DNA of 64,000 nt from Jingyaoa shaoxingensis. Its GTDB lineage: Bacteria > Bacillota > Clostridia > Lachnospirales > Lachnospiraceae. Below the pieces are notes generated by a model, which ran no database searches, was not told the DNA's origin, and saw only the letters and a list, made by a program, of their open reading frames with translations. Made by a program: the position numbers and the translations under genes. The stretch spans positions 1 to 64,000 of the forward strand of contig NZ_JACRSZ010000016.1 in NCBI RefSeq assembly GCF_014385005.1, written 5' to 3'. Shown piece by piece: positions 42,021-51,898 of the stretch (within the stretch, counting starts at the first letter, position 1; every line of letters starts with the position of its first letter).

Positions 42021-43868
42021 TTATGCAGCCTTCTTCTCCTCCTCAAAGAATACCTGATACCATACCAGGAAGGAATAGATCGTCCAGATCTTACGGCTGT
42101 TATCTCTTACTCCATTCTTATGATCATCCAACAGACGCATAATCGGCTCTGTATGGAAATATTTCTTTGCTGCCGGACTCTCGAAAGCTTCTTTTACTTT
42201 GCCATATCCGGTCTCTTCCTTTAACCATACACGAATTGGCACCGGAAATCCCAGTTTCTTCTTATTAGTAGTAAATTCCGGCAGGCAAGGCTCTGCCACA
42301 CGGCGGAAAGCAAACTTGGTGGTCTTGTCCTTCAGCTTCATATTCGTACGAATCTGTCTTGCCACCTGGAATACTTCTTTATCCAGGAATGGTACACGCA
42401 GTTCCAGTGAATGTGCCATACTCATCTTATCTGCCTTCAGCAGGATATCTCCCGGAAGCCAGTTTGTCAGGTCAATATACTGCATCTTGGTGGTATCATC
42501 GTACTTGCTCATCTTCTTATATTTTGCAGCCAAAAGTGCTTCCGGTGAAGGTGCATTGGTCTTTACCTTCAGCAGTTTTTTTCGTTCCTCTTCTGTGAAA
42601 ATATTCGCATTACCAATGAAACGCTCCTCCACAGACTTGCTGGCACGAATGATATAGCTTCGTCCCTTCATGCCTTCCGGCAGTTTTTCAGCAAGATTTG
42701 CCATACTCTTTCTCCAGCTCTTTGGCAGCCAGGACAGCCAGCGTAAAGACAATGGCTCTCTGTAAATAGTATATCCGCCAAAGAACTCGTCTGCTCCCTC
42801 TCCGGATGTAACTACTTTTACCTGTTTTGCTGCCTCTCTTGCCACAAAATACAGTGCAATAGCTGCCGGATCTGCCAAAGGCTCATCCATATGATACATA
42901 ATCTTTGGCATCTCACCCCAGTATTCCTCTTCCGTAATCTGGTGGCTGTAATTCTCCAGTCCCAGGAACTTGGCACACTCTTCTGCATACTGTGTCTCAC
43001 TGTACTGATTGTTCTTATCAAAAAATCCTACGGTAAATGTCTTCTTTCCGGAATATTTTGCTGCAATGTAGCTGGAATCCACGCCACTGGAAAGGAATGC
43101 ACCTACTTCTACGTCTGCCAGCATATGCTTGTCCACAGAATCCTCCAGTACGTTTGTCAGCTTCTTTACCAGTTCTTCCTGACTGTCCTTGGAAACTGGT
43201 TCCAGAGTCGGGTCAAAGTACTGTGTTACATTCAGTTCTCCGTTCTGGTAAGTCAGATAATGCCCCGGAAGAAGACGATACACACCTTTGAAAAAGGTTT
43301 CCGGTAGATTGGAATACTGGAAAGAAAGGTACTCTTCCAGAGCTTCGTTATTGACTTCTTTTTTAAATCCCGGGAACTCCAGAATACTTTTAATCTCAGA
43401 GCCAAATACCAGATTACCACGGATCATGGCATAATATACCGGCTTAATTCCGAAAAAATCTCTTGCCATAAACAATCTCTTCTTCTTATTATCCCAAATG
43501 GCGAATCCGAACATACCACGTAGTTCATGTACCAGCTTCTCGCCGTACTCTTCATATCCATGTACCAGAGTCTCGGTATCAGAGCTGTTCTTAAACACAT
43601 GCCCCTTGGCCTGAAAACGCTCTCTCAGTTCCGGGCTGTTATAGATCTCTCCGTTAAAGACAATACCTACCTCTCCATCTTCATTAAACATCGGCTGTGA
43701 CCCGTTCTCCAGGTCAATAATGCTCAGACGGCGAAATCCCAGTGCTACCTGGTCATTCACATATTTTCCTGCAGAATCCGGACCACGGTGGATAATCACC
43801 TTCATCATGTCGTCCAGAACCTGTTCTTTATTTCCCTGTTTACCAACAAATCCAACTATACCGCACAT
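42021..43868 (-). CDS. asnB: Asparagine synthetase B (glutamine-hydrolysing)
   Basis: The 615-residue enzyme has the N-terminal nucleophile MCGIVGF (Cys2), the glutaminase domain to about residue 200, and the synthetase domain with the PPi loop SSGVDSS near 262. The late stretch FAFRRVAEPCLPE is family-like. It makes asparagine from aspartate, glutamine and ATP; class B enzymes may also amidate cell-wall peptides. There is no leader peptide or T-box ahead of it. It has its own promoter and stands next to gdhA, supporting a nitrogen-assimilation neighbourhood. Confidence 0.95.
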   Translation of the reverse strand: MCGIVGFVGKQGNKEQVLDDMMKVIIHRGPDSAGKYVNDQVALGFRRLSIIDLENGSQPMFNEDGEVGIVFNGEIYNSPELRERFQAKGHVFKNSSDTETLVHGYEEYGEKLVHELRGMFGFAIWDNKKKRLFMARDFFGIKPVYYAMIRGNLVFGSEIKSILEFPGFKKEVNNEALEEYLSFQYSNLPETFFKGVYRLLPGHYLTYQNGELNVTQYFDPTLEPVSKDSQEELVKKLTNVLEDSVDKHMLADVEVGAFLSSGVDSSYIAAKYSGKKTFTVGFFDKNNQYSETQYAEECAKFLGLENYSHQITEEEYWGEMPKIMYHMDEPLADPAAIALYFVAREAAKQVKVVTSGEGADEFFGGYTIYREPLSLRWLSWLPKSWRKSMANLAEKLPEGMKGRSYIIRASKSVEERFIGNANIFTEEERKKLLKVKTNAPSPEALLAAKYKKMSKYDDTTKMQYIDLTNWLPGDILLKADKMSMAHSLELRVPFLDKEVFQVARQIRTNMKLKDKTTKFAFRRVAEPCLPEFTTNKKKLGFPVPIRVWLKEETGYGKVKEAFESPAAKKYFHTEPIMRLLDDHKNGVRDNSRKIWTIYSFLVWYQVFFEEEKKAA

Positions 43869-43989
43869 ATCTTTTCATTCCTCTTTTTCTTGTCTCCTAT
43901 CAGTGGCAATCTTCTTCGTCATGGTTCATAATGTGAATCACAACCATTTTTCCCTGATATTTTCTATCTTTTCCAAAATTTCAAGCTTT

Positions 43990-44018
43990 AGTATAGCAAA
44001 TATCCCTGTGTTTGGCAA
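43990..44018 (-). promoter_or_regulatory. asnB promoter
   Basis: On the minus strand TTGCCA (44013-44018), 17 bases and TATACT (43990-43995). The leader to the asnB start is about 110 bases with no recognisable riboswitch. Confidence 0.7.
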
Positions 44019-44082
44019 ATTTTTTATTATGAGGTTTTCTGATAGATGTACTTTCTTTTTTGCATCAGTTTTTTGGCAAAAA

Positions 44083-44118
44083 ACAGGAGACCGGGAAAAA
44101 AGCTCCGCAGCCTCCTGT
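44083..44118 (-). terminator. gdhA terminator
   Basis: On the minus strand ACAGGAG and CTCCTGT flank a GC-rich loop and are followed by TTTTTTG. It starts about 30 bases past the gdhA stop codon. Confidence 0.8.
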
Positions 44119-44147
44119 AATGATTCCTTTATTTTTGATCTGATATT

Positions 44148-45485
<1,338 letters not shown>

Positions 45486-45513
45486 TCATATTCCTCCTTA
45501 AATCCGGGCTATA

Positions 45514-45544
45514 AAAAAGATGGACTGCAAGAGTCCATCTTTTT
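45514..45544 (-). terminator. Terminator-like hairpin inside the gdhA leader (attenuator)
   Basis: On the minus strand AAAAAGATGGACT pairs with AGTCCATCTTTTT around a five-base loop and runs into TTTTTT. It lies 19 bases upstream of AGGAGG and downstream of the gdhA promoter at 45570-45598, so gdhA transcripts must read through it. Confidence 0.8.
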
Positions 45545-45569
45545 ATCTCTGACGCCCTTGTCTGCCATT

Positions 45570-45598
45570 ATTATATACGTTTCGTTTTTTTGTGACAA
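45570..45598 (-). promoter_or_regulatory. gdhA promoter
   Basis: On the minus strand TTGTCA (45593-45598), exactly 17 bases and TATAAT (45570-45575). The predicted start near 45563 gives an 80-base leader that contains the hairpin at 45514-45544. Confidence 0.8.
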
Positions 45599-45683
45599 GC
45601 ATTTTTCCGTCTCTGGAATACAGATTATTATGATTAGTATAATCGAATTTTCGAATCAATTCACATCTGATATAAAAAGAAAA

Positions 45684-45707
45684 AGGCTTACGATTGCCCG
45701 TAAACCT
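45684..45707 (-). terminator. Terminator of the SH3-domain gene
   Basis: On the minus strand AGGTTTACG pairs with CGTAAGCCT (one G-U pair) followed by TTTTTC. It is 11 bases past the SH3 gene stop, so upstream transcription ends before the gdhA promoter. Confidence 0.75.
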
Positions 45708-45718
45708 CTTTACTCATT

Positions 45719-46777
45719 TTATGCTGCTTCTCCTGATCCGTCTGCCGCTGCCTCAGTCTCTGGGACTGCCTCTGCATTATAATCCGGTGAGAAGTAATCT
45801 GCTTCCGTATCTGCATTCGCATCCGCATTGTTGTCAGATGTATCGGCTGAATCTGAACCATCTGCTGAAGAAAGGAACTCGCTCTTTACATACGCATTCT
45901 GTCCATTGTAATCGATCTCGGTCCAGCCATCATCTGTCTCCCCGATCTTGGTAACCGTATCACCCATGTACAGACCGCCAATGACATTATCGTCTGACTC
46001 TGTACTCGGCTCGGAACGTACATTACAGGAATCGTTAGCAATCATCTCTGTTGGTTCTTCAGACTGAGCTTCTGTCTCTGTCTCAGCTTCGCCATCCTGT
46101 GAATTACCATACTTACTCATAAATTCCTTCAGTACCGGATCAGAGTTCTTCGCGTCTTCACACTGCTTATTCACTGTATCAATCAGATTCTGCACTTCAG
46201 TGCTCTTTCTTGTCTCTTCAATGAAACTCTCTGCCGCCTGGTCTCCTGTCGGATCAGTAATGACATAACTGCCCTCTGCATCCTTCTTCAGGTAGAACTG
46301 TGTCAGACTCGGTACCAGTGTATCAATGTTCTGTACCTTTCCATCATAGCATACATACACTACACAACTGTCTTCTGTTGGACCCTGCTTGGAATAGGTC
46401 TTGATATTGCTGTAGCTTTCCACATAACTGCTGTCCAGATTTGCCTTCTCCTCTGTTTCATCAATGGAAGGATCCAGCTTCTTCAATGTCTCAAGATCTT
46501 TGTTTGTCTTGGCCGCATAATAAGATGTCATTACCGTCAACACATCTGCATCGTTCTGAACCAGCGTAGATGTACTCGCTGCATCCCCGTCTACAATCGT
46601 ATCCGTACCGGCTGATGTCTCCGTCTCTGTCTCTGTCTTTGGGGAACTGCTTCCGCCCTTGCCCAAATGACTGATTGCTCTGATACCGGTCACTGCCAGT
46701 ATGATAACAACAATCAGGGCAACTCCCAGTAAAATGTATCTCAGATTGTCTGAAATCCACTCTCTGATATCGTCCAT
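45719..46777 (-). CDS. Membrane-anchored SH3-domain protein
   Basis: The 352-residue protein has a single N-terminal membrane helix (about 13-36) after a short cytoplasmic DDIREWISDNLR stretch. An extracytoplasmic region follows, with acidic Thr/Glu-rich linkers and a mixed alpha-beta domain (about 75-215). A bacterial SH3 domain lies near 245-305 (SCNVRSEPSTESD ... YVKSEFLS), and the tail is acidic. Bacterial SH3 domains usually bind cell-wall peptides. It starts 34 bases downstream of tRNA-Arg, with AGGAGG as ribosome site, so the two probably share one transcript. Confidence 0.82.
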   Translation of the reverse strand: MDDIREWISDNLRYILLGVALIVVIILAVTGIRAISHLGKGGSSSPKTETETETSAGTDTIVDGDAASTSTLVQNDADVLTVMTSYYAAKTNKDLETLKKLDPSIDETEEKANLDSSYVESYSNIKTYSKQGPTEDSCVVYVCYDGKVQNIDTLVPSLTQFYLKKDAEGSYVITDPTGDQAAESFIEETRKSTEVQNLIDTVNKQCEDAKNSDPVLKEFMSKYGNSQDGEAETETEAQSEEPTEMIANDSCNVRSEPSTESDDNVIGGLYMGDTVTKIGETDDGWTEIDYNGQNAYVKSEFLSSADGSDSADTSDNNADANADTEADYFSPDYNAEAVPETEAAADGSGEAA

Positions 46778-46810
46778 AATAATTCTGCCTCCTGTTCATT
46801 AAAATGAAAA

Positions 46811-46883
46811 CGCACCTGGAGGGATTCGAACCCCCGACACGTGGTACCGGAAACCACTGCTCTATCCCCTGAGCTACAGGTGC
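46811..46883 (-). tRNA. tRNA-Arg (anticodon CCG)
   Basis: The minus strand folds as a complete cloverleaf: acceptor GCACCTG/CAGGTGC, D arm GCTC/GAGC, anticodon stem GTGGT/ACCAC with loop TTCCGGT (anticodon CCG, reading CGG), five-base variable loop and T arm with TTCGAAT. The discriminator is G and CCA is not encoded. It has its own promoter at 46910-46938. Confidence 0.95.
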
Positions 46884-46909
46884 ATTATGGACAGTCCACA
46901 ACACTCATT

Positions 46910-46938
46910 ATAGTACAATACATTTCTGAAAAAGTCAA
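46910..46938 (-). promoter_or_regulatory. tRNA-Arg promoter
   Basis: On the minus strand TTGACT (46933-46938), 17 bases and TACTAT (46910-46915); a perfect TATAAT overlaps three bases further on. It lies just upstream of the tRNA and is probably also the only promoter for the SH3 gene. Confidence 0.7.
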
Positions 46939-46991
46939 GAACGGAAAAAGTTTGAACTAACTATTGCCGGCCACGGAGTAAACAACAGCAA

Positions 46992-47900
46992 TTAGCTTTC
47001 CGTCCCGTCCGTTTTCTCCTCCACCTCATCCACGCAAGTCAGACGATGCATCTGACACTGATAATAGTAAATCTCATCCGACAGATAATCCTGTGGTGCC
47101 ACCTCTGCCTGATTGATCTCTCTTACCAGATCCCGCATTCCTTCTGCTGACATGGTGCAGTCCGCCGGTACAATGATGCATTCATGGATACTGCTTGGAA
47201 GAATCCAGAAATCGTCCCTCAGAAGAATACTGATTTTTTCCAGAATACTGTCAAAAATAATGGCAGACGCTCCAAAATAATTCTCCTCATTCGTCAGTAC
47301 ATACATCCGGACACCCTGTTCTGACTCATAACCGCATTCTTCCAGTACCTCCCCGATCTCCACGAATTTTACCGGAAGAATCTTCTGTGTGTTATCTCTC
47401 GCCTGCATGAGTACTTCCTGTTCTGTCACTCCCCAGGATCTACAGTGGCTGCTTCTCACCAGTATCGTTGCATTGCCGATCTTCTCATCCTCTACTTTGT
47501 AATAAGCTACTACTGCCAGATTCAGAAATCTCTGATATGGAACTTCCTTCAGGAGACGTTCATTTTTCTTATAATTGATCAGCTTGCAGGCTAAATGTGT
47601 CCTTACTTTCTCGTAATTCAGGTATTCCTCCGGACGGAACTCTTCTGCCACTGTCGCATGATGATACAGCTCACATACATGCTCCGTAATCTCCGGAATG
47701 GTCTTTCCTTCTATGTATTCCTGATACAGATCATTCAGATAAACTGTCGGTGCCATATTCGTTCCCTGTTGATAAAAAGTCAGCCCGTCCAGCACTATAT
47801 CATTATTTTTTGTTACCTGGTGCAGTTCTGTACGCACCTCATCTCCCAGTTTCTCCTGCATTTTTGTCTGCATACAGCAGATGAATTCTTCATACTTCAA
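46992..47900 (-). CDS. DUF5688 family protein
   Basis: The 302-residue soluble protein matches DUF5688, common and often multi-copy in Lachnospiraceae. It shows KNNDIVLDGLTF, PTVYLNDLYQEY and a late LPSSIHECIIVPA. Its function is unknown and no catalytic motif is visible. No close operon partner is visible. No clear terminator follows within the 110 bases before the tRNA. Confidence 0.85.
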   Translation of the reverse strand: MKYEEFICCMQTKMQEKLGDEVRTELHQVTKNNDIVLDGLTFYQQGTNMAPTVYLNDLYQEYIEGKTIPEITEHVCELYHHATVAEEFRPEEYLNYEKVRTHLACKLINYKKNERLLKEVPYQRFLNLAVVAYYKVEDEKIGNATILVRSSHCRSWGVTEQEVLMQARDNTQKILPVKFVEIGEVLEECGYESEQGVRMYVLTNEENYFGASAIIFDSILEKISILLRDDFWILPSSIHECIIVPADCTMSAEGMRDLVREINQAEVAPQDYLSDEIYYYQCQMHRLTCVDEVEEKTDGTES

Positions 47901-48063
47901 TACACTGTTCCTCTTTTCTTTTATTTTATAAAACCGCTTGGAAAAATATTGTGCGAACGCACCAGAATTATTCAGAAGTTTTACATCACATATATTAGCA
48001 CATATTGATCACATATGCAATAAGGAAGTTTTGTTATTATTTGTGGAATTTTGTCGGAACAAA

Positions 48064-48189
48064 GAATGTGCCTTGGCACATTCTGGCGCCTGCGGAGGTC
48101 GCTTGCGACATCATCATTGTACGCCGCAGTGCGCATCCTGCCGGAGGCTTTTTGTATAATAGGAAATGCAATTTCCTATTATACAAAAA
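48064..48189. repeat. GC-rich structured element with a 19-bp perfect palindrome
   Basis: GAATGTGCC/GGCACATTC (48064-48072 / 48075-48083) is followed by a GC-rich stretch with GGTCGCTTGCGAC. A perfect 19-bp inverted repeat of TTTTTGTATAATAGGAAAT (48149-48167 / 48171-48189) with a three-base loop follows. The surrounding 47901-48190 has no gene. It looks like a mobile or non-autonomous repeat remnant. Its GCGCATCC core recalls the element at 495-668. Confidence 0.5.
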
Positions 48190-48191
48190 AA

Positions 48192-48212
48192 GATCCCGGA
48201 AAATCCGGGATC
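48192..48212 (-). terminator. efp terminator
   Basis: GATCCCGG and CCGGGATC form a GC-rich stem around five bases, followed on the minus strand by TTTTTTTG. It lies about 70 bases past the efp stop and abuts the palindromic element. Confidence 0.85.
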
Positions 48213-48281
48213 CATTTGTCTGCTTCATATGATGTCCACAAATTGCCTCGTTACTTCGTAACTTTTGCCCCTTGCATCATA

Positions 48282-48839
48282 TTATACTCTGGACAGATAT
48301 TCACCTGTACGTGTATCGATCTTGATCACATCGCCCTGTTCTACGAACAGTGGTACGTATACAACTGCACCTGTCTCAACGGTAGCTGGCTTTGTTGCAC
48401 CTGTAGCGGTATCACCTTTGAAACCAGGCTCTGTATCTGTGATAGCCAGTTCTACAAACAGTGGTGGTTCTACTGCAAACACATTACCGTTGTGTGAACA
48501 AATTTTAACCATTTCATTCTCTTTTACGAATTTCAGTGCATCGCCGATATCATCACTGCTCAGTGCGATCTGATCATATGTCTCAACGTTCATGAAGTGG
48601 AACAGGTCACCATCTGAGTATAAGTACTGCATATCTACACGGTCAATACGTGCAGCAGGGAACTTTTCAGTTGGTCTGAAAGTTTTTTCTACCACACCAC
48701 CGTTGATGATGTTTTTTAACTTGGTTCTAACGAAAGCAGCACCTTTTCCCGGTTTTACATGCTGGAATTCCAGAATCTGGTAAATATTTCCTTCGATCTC
48801 CAGTGTTACGCCATTTCTAAAATCTCCTGCTGATATCAT
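48282..48839 (-). CDS. efp: Translation elongation factor P
   Basis: The 185-residue three-domain protein relieves ribosome stalling at polyproline. It shows [10 protein letters not shown] at the start and the exposed loop VKPGKGAAF with Lys32, where modification occurs in many bacteria. The family sequence [16 protein letters not shown] lies in the last OB domain. It follows pepP, an arrangement also known in Bacillus (yqhT-efp). GGAGGA lies upstream of the ATG. Confidence 0.97.
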   Translation of the reverse strand: MISAGDFRNGVTLEIEGNIYQILEFQHVKPGKGAAFVRTKLKNIINGGVVEKTFRPTEKFPAARIDRVDMQYLYSDGDLFHFMNVETYDQIALSSDDIGDALKFVKENEMVKICSHNGNVFAVEPPLFVELAITDTEPGFKGDTATGATKPATVETGAVVYVPLFVEQGDVIKIDTRTGEYLSRV

Positions 48840-48937
48840 TCAAATATTCCTCCTTAGATTACGAATACGGGTTGCGTTCTCTTCCCATAGATATTATAGA
48901 TTGTATAATATAATATCTCGCATTTCAAGTTTTTTTT

Positions 48938-50011
48938 CTATAATTCAATCAATTCTTTCGGTGAATGTGTCAGATTACGGTATCCTTCTTCTGTAACCAC
49001 TACCATATCTTCAATTCTGACACCGCCAAATCCAGGTACGTAGATTCCAGGTTCTACAGTCTGAATCATATTTGGCAGAATCGTTTCTTTACAAAGCATG
49101 GAAAGGCGCGGTTCTTCATGAATAAAAAGCCCCACACTGTGTCCCAGACCGTGTCCGAAATATTCTCCGTATCCTTCCTTTGCAATGATATCTCTTGCCA
49201 CTTTGTCAACATCACAGCCACGTACGCCACCCTTTAAGGCATCCAGTGCAGACAGCTGCGCTTCCAGTACCGTATGGTAGATCTCTTTCTGTTTGTCATT
49301 TGCTTTTCCGATCACAACTGTTCTGGTCATATCAGAACAATATCCATGGTAGAGACATCCATAGTCCATGGTAACAAAATCACCTTTTTCAAGTTTACGA
49401 TCAGATGGCATTGCATGAGGCATAGCTGAATTCGGACCGGACGCCACAATCGTTTCAAAGCTTAAATTCTCTGCACCATGTGTCTTCATAAAATATTCCA
49501 ACTCTGCTGCCACTTCCAGTTCGGTAATGCCTGGTTTTAACACATCCAGAATATGGGTAAATGCCATATCTCCGATAGATTCTGCTTTTGCCAGATATTC
49601 CAGCTCCCAGTCTGCTTTTACGCTGCGAAGCAGGTCAAGGGAATCCCCAAGAGAAATGTCAATCTTGCCTGCACAGGCTTCCTGCAGTCCCTGATAGGTC
49701 TTACACAACATATACGCATCTTCGTAAGCCACGTGCTGTGCGCCTTCTTCTGTGATCAGAGCATTCACCATCTGTCCGTATGTCTGTCCTGTTACCAGTT
49801 CCTGTACTTCAAAATCCGGTGCTTCTTCCTTCGCCATCGTTGTATAACGGGAATCTGTCATAAGAACCTGTCTCTTTTTAGAAATATACAGATATCCGGT
49901 TGCTCCGCGGAATCCGCTTAAATACCGCATATTATATCCGTCAGATACCAGAACAGCATCTGCTTTTTTCTCATCCAGTACGGCATACACCTTTGTATAA
50001 TAGCCCTTCAT
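48938..50011 (-). CDS. Xaa-Pro aminopeptidase/dipeptidase (M24)
   Basis: The 357-residue metallopeptidase has the creatinase-like N-domain and the pita-bread catalytic domain. The metal ligands appear in VTMDYGCLYHGYCSDMTRT (two Asp), GHGLGHSVGLFIHEEP (His) and the two Glu of TVEPGIYVPGFGGVRIED. It cuts X-Pro bonds in the cytoplasm. Adjacency to efp, as in Bacillus yqhT-efp, is consistent with a proline-peptide theme. It starts about 70 bases after yqeG; the intervening stretch holds a copy of the 41-bp repeat. Confidence 0.93.
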   Translation of the reverse strand: MKGYYTKVYAVLDEKKADAVLVSDGYNMRYLSGFRGATGYLYISKKRQVLMTDSRYTTMAKEEAPDFEVQELVTGQTYGQMVNALITEEGAQHVAYEDAYMLCKTYQGLQEACAGKIDISLGDSLDLLRSVKADWELEYLAKAESIGDMAFTHILDVLKPGITELEVAAELEYFMKTHGAENLSFETIVASGPNSAMPHAMPSDRKLEKGDFVTMDYGCLYHGYCSDMTRTVVIGKANDKQKEIYHTVLEAQLSALDALKGGVRGCDVDKVARDIIAKEGYGEYFGHGLGHSVGLFIHEEPRLSMLCKETILPNMIQTVEPGIYVPGFGGVRIEDMVVVTEEGYRNLTHSPKELIEL

Positions 50012-50033
50012 AATTCCTTAAATCCCTTTCTCT

Positions 50034-50074
50034 GTATCTGTTCCGTGCCTTCACAGTGGGTTCTGAACAGTTAC
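50034..50074 (-). repeat. 41-bp intergenic repeat, copy C
   Basis: On the minus strand it reads from GTAACTGTTCAGAACCCAC to GGCACGGAACAGATAC. It matches copy A (2374-2414) at about 36 of 41 positions. CTGTTC at one end and GAACAG at the other pair, so the RNA can form a hairpin between yqeG and pepP. Confidence 0.65.
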
Positions 50075-50084
50075 CTCTTTTTTC

Positions 50085-50594
50085 TTATACTTTATATTTT
50101 TTACACTTTCTCCGATAGAAGAAAATCACAATCTTTTCCAGATAACGCTTCAGCACAATCTGGATCTCTTCTTTTGGATGAATCGGTTTTACCAGAATAC
50201 TGGTAATGCCGGTTCGCCGCGCTCCATACACATCTGTAAAGAGCTGATCCCCCACAAACAGTGTATTTTTTGTGGTAGTTCCCATCTTCTGCATGGCAAG
50301 CTGATATCCTTTTCTGGATGGCTTATGTGCATCCTCCAGAAAAAGTGCTCCCACTTCATCTGCAAAGGGTTTCACTCTTGGAAGCTGATTATTGGAAATC
50401 AGACAACACTGAAAGCCAATGTTCCTCAGTCTCTCAAACAGTGCCTTTGCTCTGTCATCTGCCGGTGCCCCGTGAGGCACCAGCGTATTGTCAATGTCAA
50501 ATAATATTCCTCTGTATCCCTTCTGATACAGTCTTTCAAAATCGATACTGTAGGTGGAATCCAGATACTCATCCGGATAAAACATCTCTAACAT
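50085..50594 (-). CDS. yqeG: YqeG-family HAD IIIA phosphatase
   Basis: The 169-residue HAD-like protein has motif I DIDNTLVPHG, motif II ISNN, and the Asp of motif III/IV in FVGDQLFTDVYGARR. The YqeG family is widespread in Firmicutes; phosphatidylglycerophosphate phosphatase activity has been proposed for related enzymes, but this is not certain. It sits 12 bases after the aminotransferase gene in a long minus-strand operon. The basic tail (FYRRKCKKYKV) suggests membrane association. Confidence 0.9.
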   Translation of the reverse strand: MLEMFYPDEYLDSTYSIDFERLYQKGYRGILFDIDNTLVPHGAPADDRAKALFERLRNIGFQCCLISNNQLPRVKPFADEVGALFLEDAHKPSRKGYQLAMQKMGTTTKNTLFVGDQLFTDVYGARRTGITSILVKPIHPKEEIQIVLKRYLEKIVIFFYRRKCKKYKV

Positions 50595-50605
50595 CCGCAG
50601 CCCGC

Positions 50606-51823
50606 CTATTTCTGTCTGTATTTGCTCAGGAAAAGTTCCAGCTTATTCATGGTCTCTTCCAGTACTTCTTTTCTCGGAAGATATACTACTCGGAAATGAT
50701 CCGGATCCGGCCAGTTAAAGGCTTTTCCGTGTGTTACCAGCACCTTCTGTTCCTTCAGGAAGTCATATGCAAACTGCTCATCATCAGTAATGTTGAACCG
50801 CTCCACATCCAGCTTCGGGAAGATATAAAATGCTGCCTTTGGTTTTACTGCTGATACTCCCGGGATATTATTCAGAGCCTTATAAATGAACTCTCTCTGT
50901 TCATAAACACGTCCTCCCGGTATCAGCAATTCCTGTGAACTCTGATATCCGCCCAGGGCAGTCTGTACTACCGACTGTGCCGGAACATTCGAGCAGAGAC
51001 GCATGTTGGAGAGCATATTGATGCCTTCCAGATAACCTTTTACATGAGACTTATCACCACTTAAGCACATCCAGCCCACACGGTATCCCGCGATACGGTG
51101 AGACTTGGACAGACCATTCATCGTCACACAAAACAGATCCGGACAAAGGGATGCGATAGAAATATGCTCTATTCCATCCATCACCAGTCTGTCATATATT
51201 TCATCCGCAAAGATAATCAGCCCATGTTCTCTTGCGACCTCAACAATCTCTTCCAGAATCTCTCTGCTGTAAACTGCACCTGTCGGATTGTTCGGATTGA
51301 TGATAACAATTCCCTTGGTACGATCTGTGATCTTCTTCTTAATATCTTCGATGTCCGGATTCCAGTCAGCCTGTTCATCACACATATAGTGTACCGGCGT
51401 TCCTCCACCCAAAGAAACAGAAGCAGTCCACAGCGGATAATCCGGTGCCGGAACCAGAATCTCATCTCCATTATTTAACAATGCCTGCATAGACATGGTA
51501 ATCATCTCACTGACACCGTTACCGGTATAGATATCATTCATTCCCACATTCGGGATGCCCTTGATCTGGCAGTACTGCATGATCGCCTTTCTGGCGGAAA
51601 ACAGCCCGCGGGAGTCGGAATATCCCTGGGTGCTGGTCAGATTCATCATCATATCCTGAACCACCTCATCCGGTGCACGGAATCCAAACGGTGCCGGATT
51701 ACCAATGTTCAGTTTCAAAATGGTCTCACCATTTTCCTCCATTCTGTTAGCCTCATCCAGAACTGGTCCTCTGATATCATAACAAACGTGGTCGAGTTTC
51801 GTTGATTTATTAAATGTTCTCAT
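50606..51823 (-). CDS. PLP-dependent class I aminotransferase (AlaT/AspC-like)
   Basis: The 405-residue enzyme shows the fold-type-I pattern: NPAPFGF, YSDSRGL, PDYPLW, NPNNPTGAVY, FADEIYD and the Lys-bearing GLSKSHRIAGYRVGW (Schiff-base Lys). It resembles alanine/aspartate transaminases. The ATG at 51823 is chosen because GGAG lies about nine bases upstream; the frame begins 17 codons earlier. It follows polC by about 75 bases and precedes yqeG. The exact amino acid is not readable from sequence. Confidence 0.92.
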   Translation of the reverse strand: MRTFNKSTKLDHVCYDIRGPVLDEANRMEENGETILKLNIGNPAPFGFRAPDEVVQDMMMNLTSTQGYSDSRGLFSARKAIMQYCQIKGIPNVGMNDIYTGNGVSEMITMSMQALLNNGDEILVPAPDYPLWTASVSLGGGTPVHYMCDEQADWNPDIEDIKKKITDRTKGIVIINPNNPTGAVYSREILEEIVEVAREHGLIIFADEIYDRLVMDGIEHISIASLCPDLFCVTMNGLSKSHRIAGYRVGWMCLSGDKSHVKGYLEGINMLSNMRLCSNVPAQSVVQTALGGYQSSQELLIPGGRVYEQREFIYKALNNIPGVSAVKPKAAFYIFPKLDVERFNITDDEQFAYDFLKEQKVLVTHGKAFNWPDPDHFRVVYLPRKEVLEETMNKLELFLSKYRQK

Positions 51824-51898
51824 AATTTTCTCCACTCCTTTGCAGATTCGGCGTAGGAAACGCTTTTTCAGCATTTTCTTCTAAGTATAGCACCGTGC

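Noticed and set aside
43869..44080. T-box or asparagine riboswitch ahead of asnB
   Set aside because: The leader is about 110 bases with no T-box bulge sequence or specifier hairpin.
48149..48189. Palindrome as part of a CRISPR array
   Set aside because: It is a single inverted repeat with no direct repeats or spacers; no array occurs anywhere in the window.
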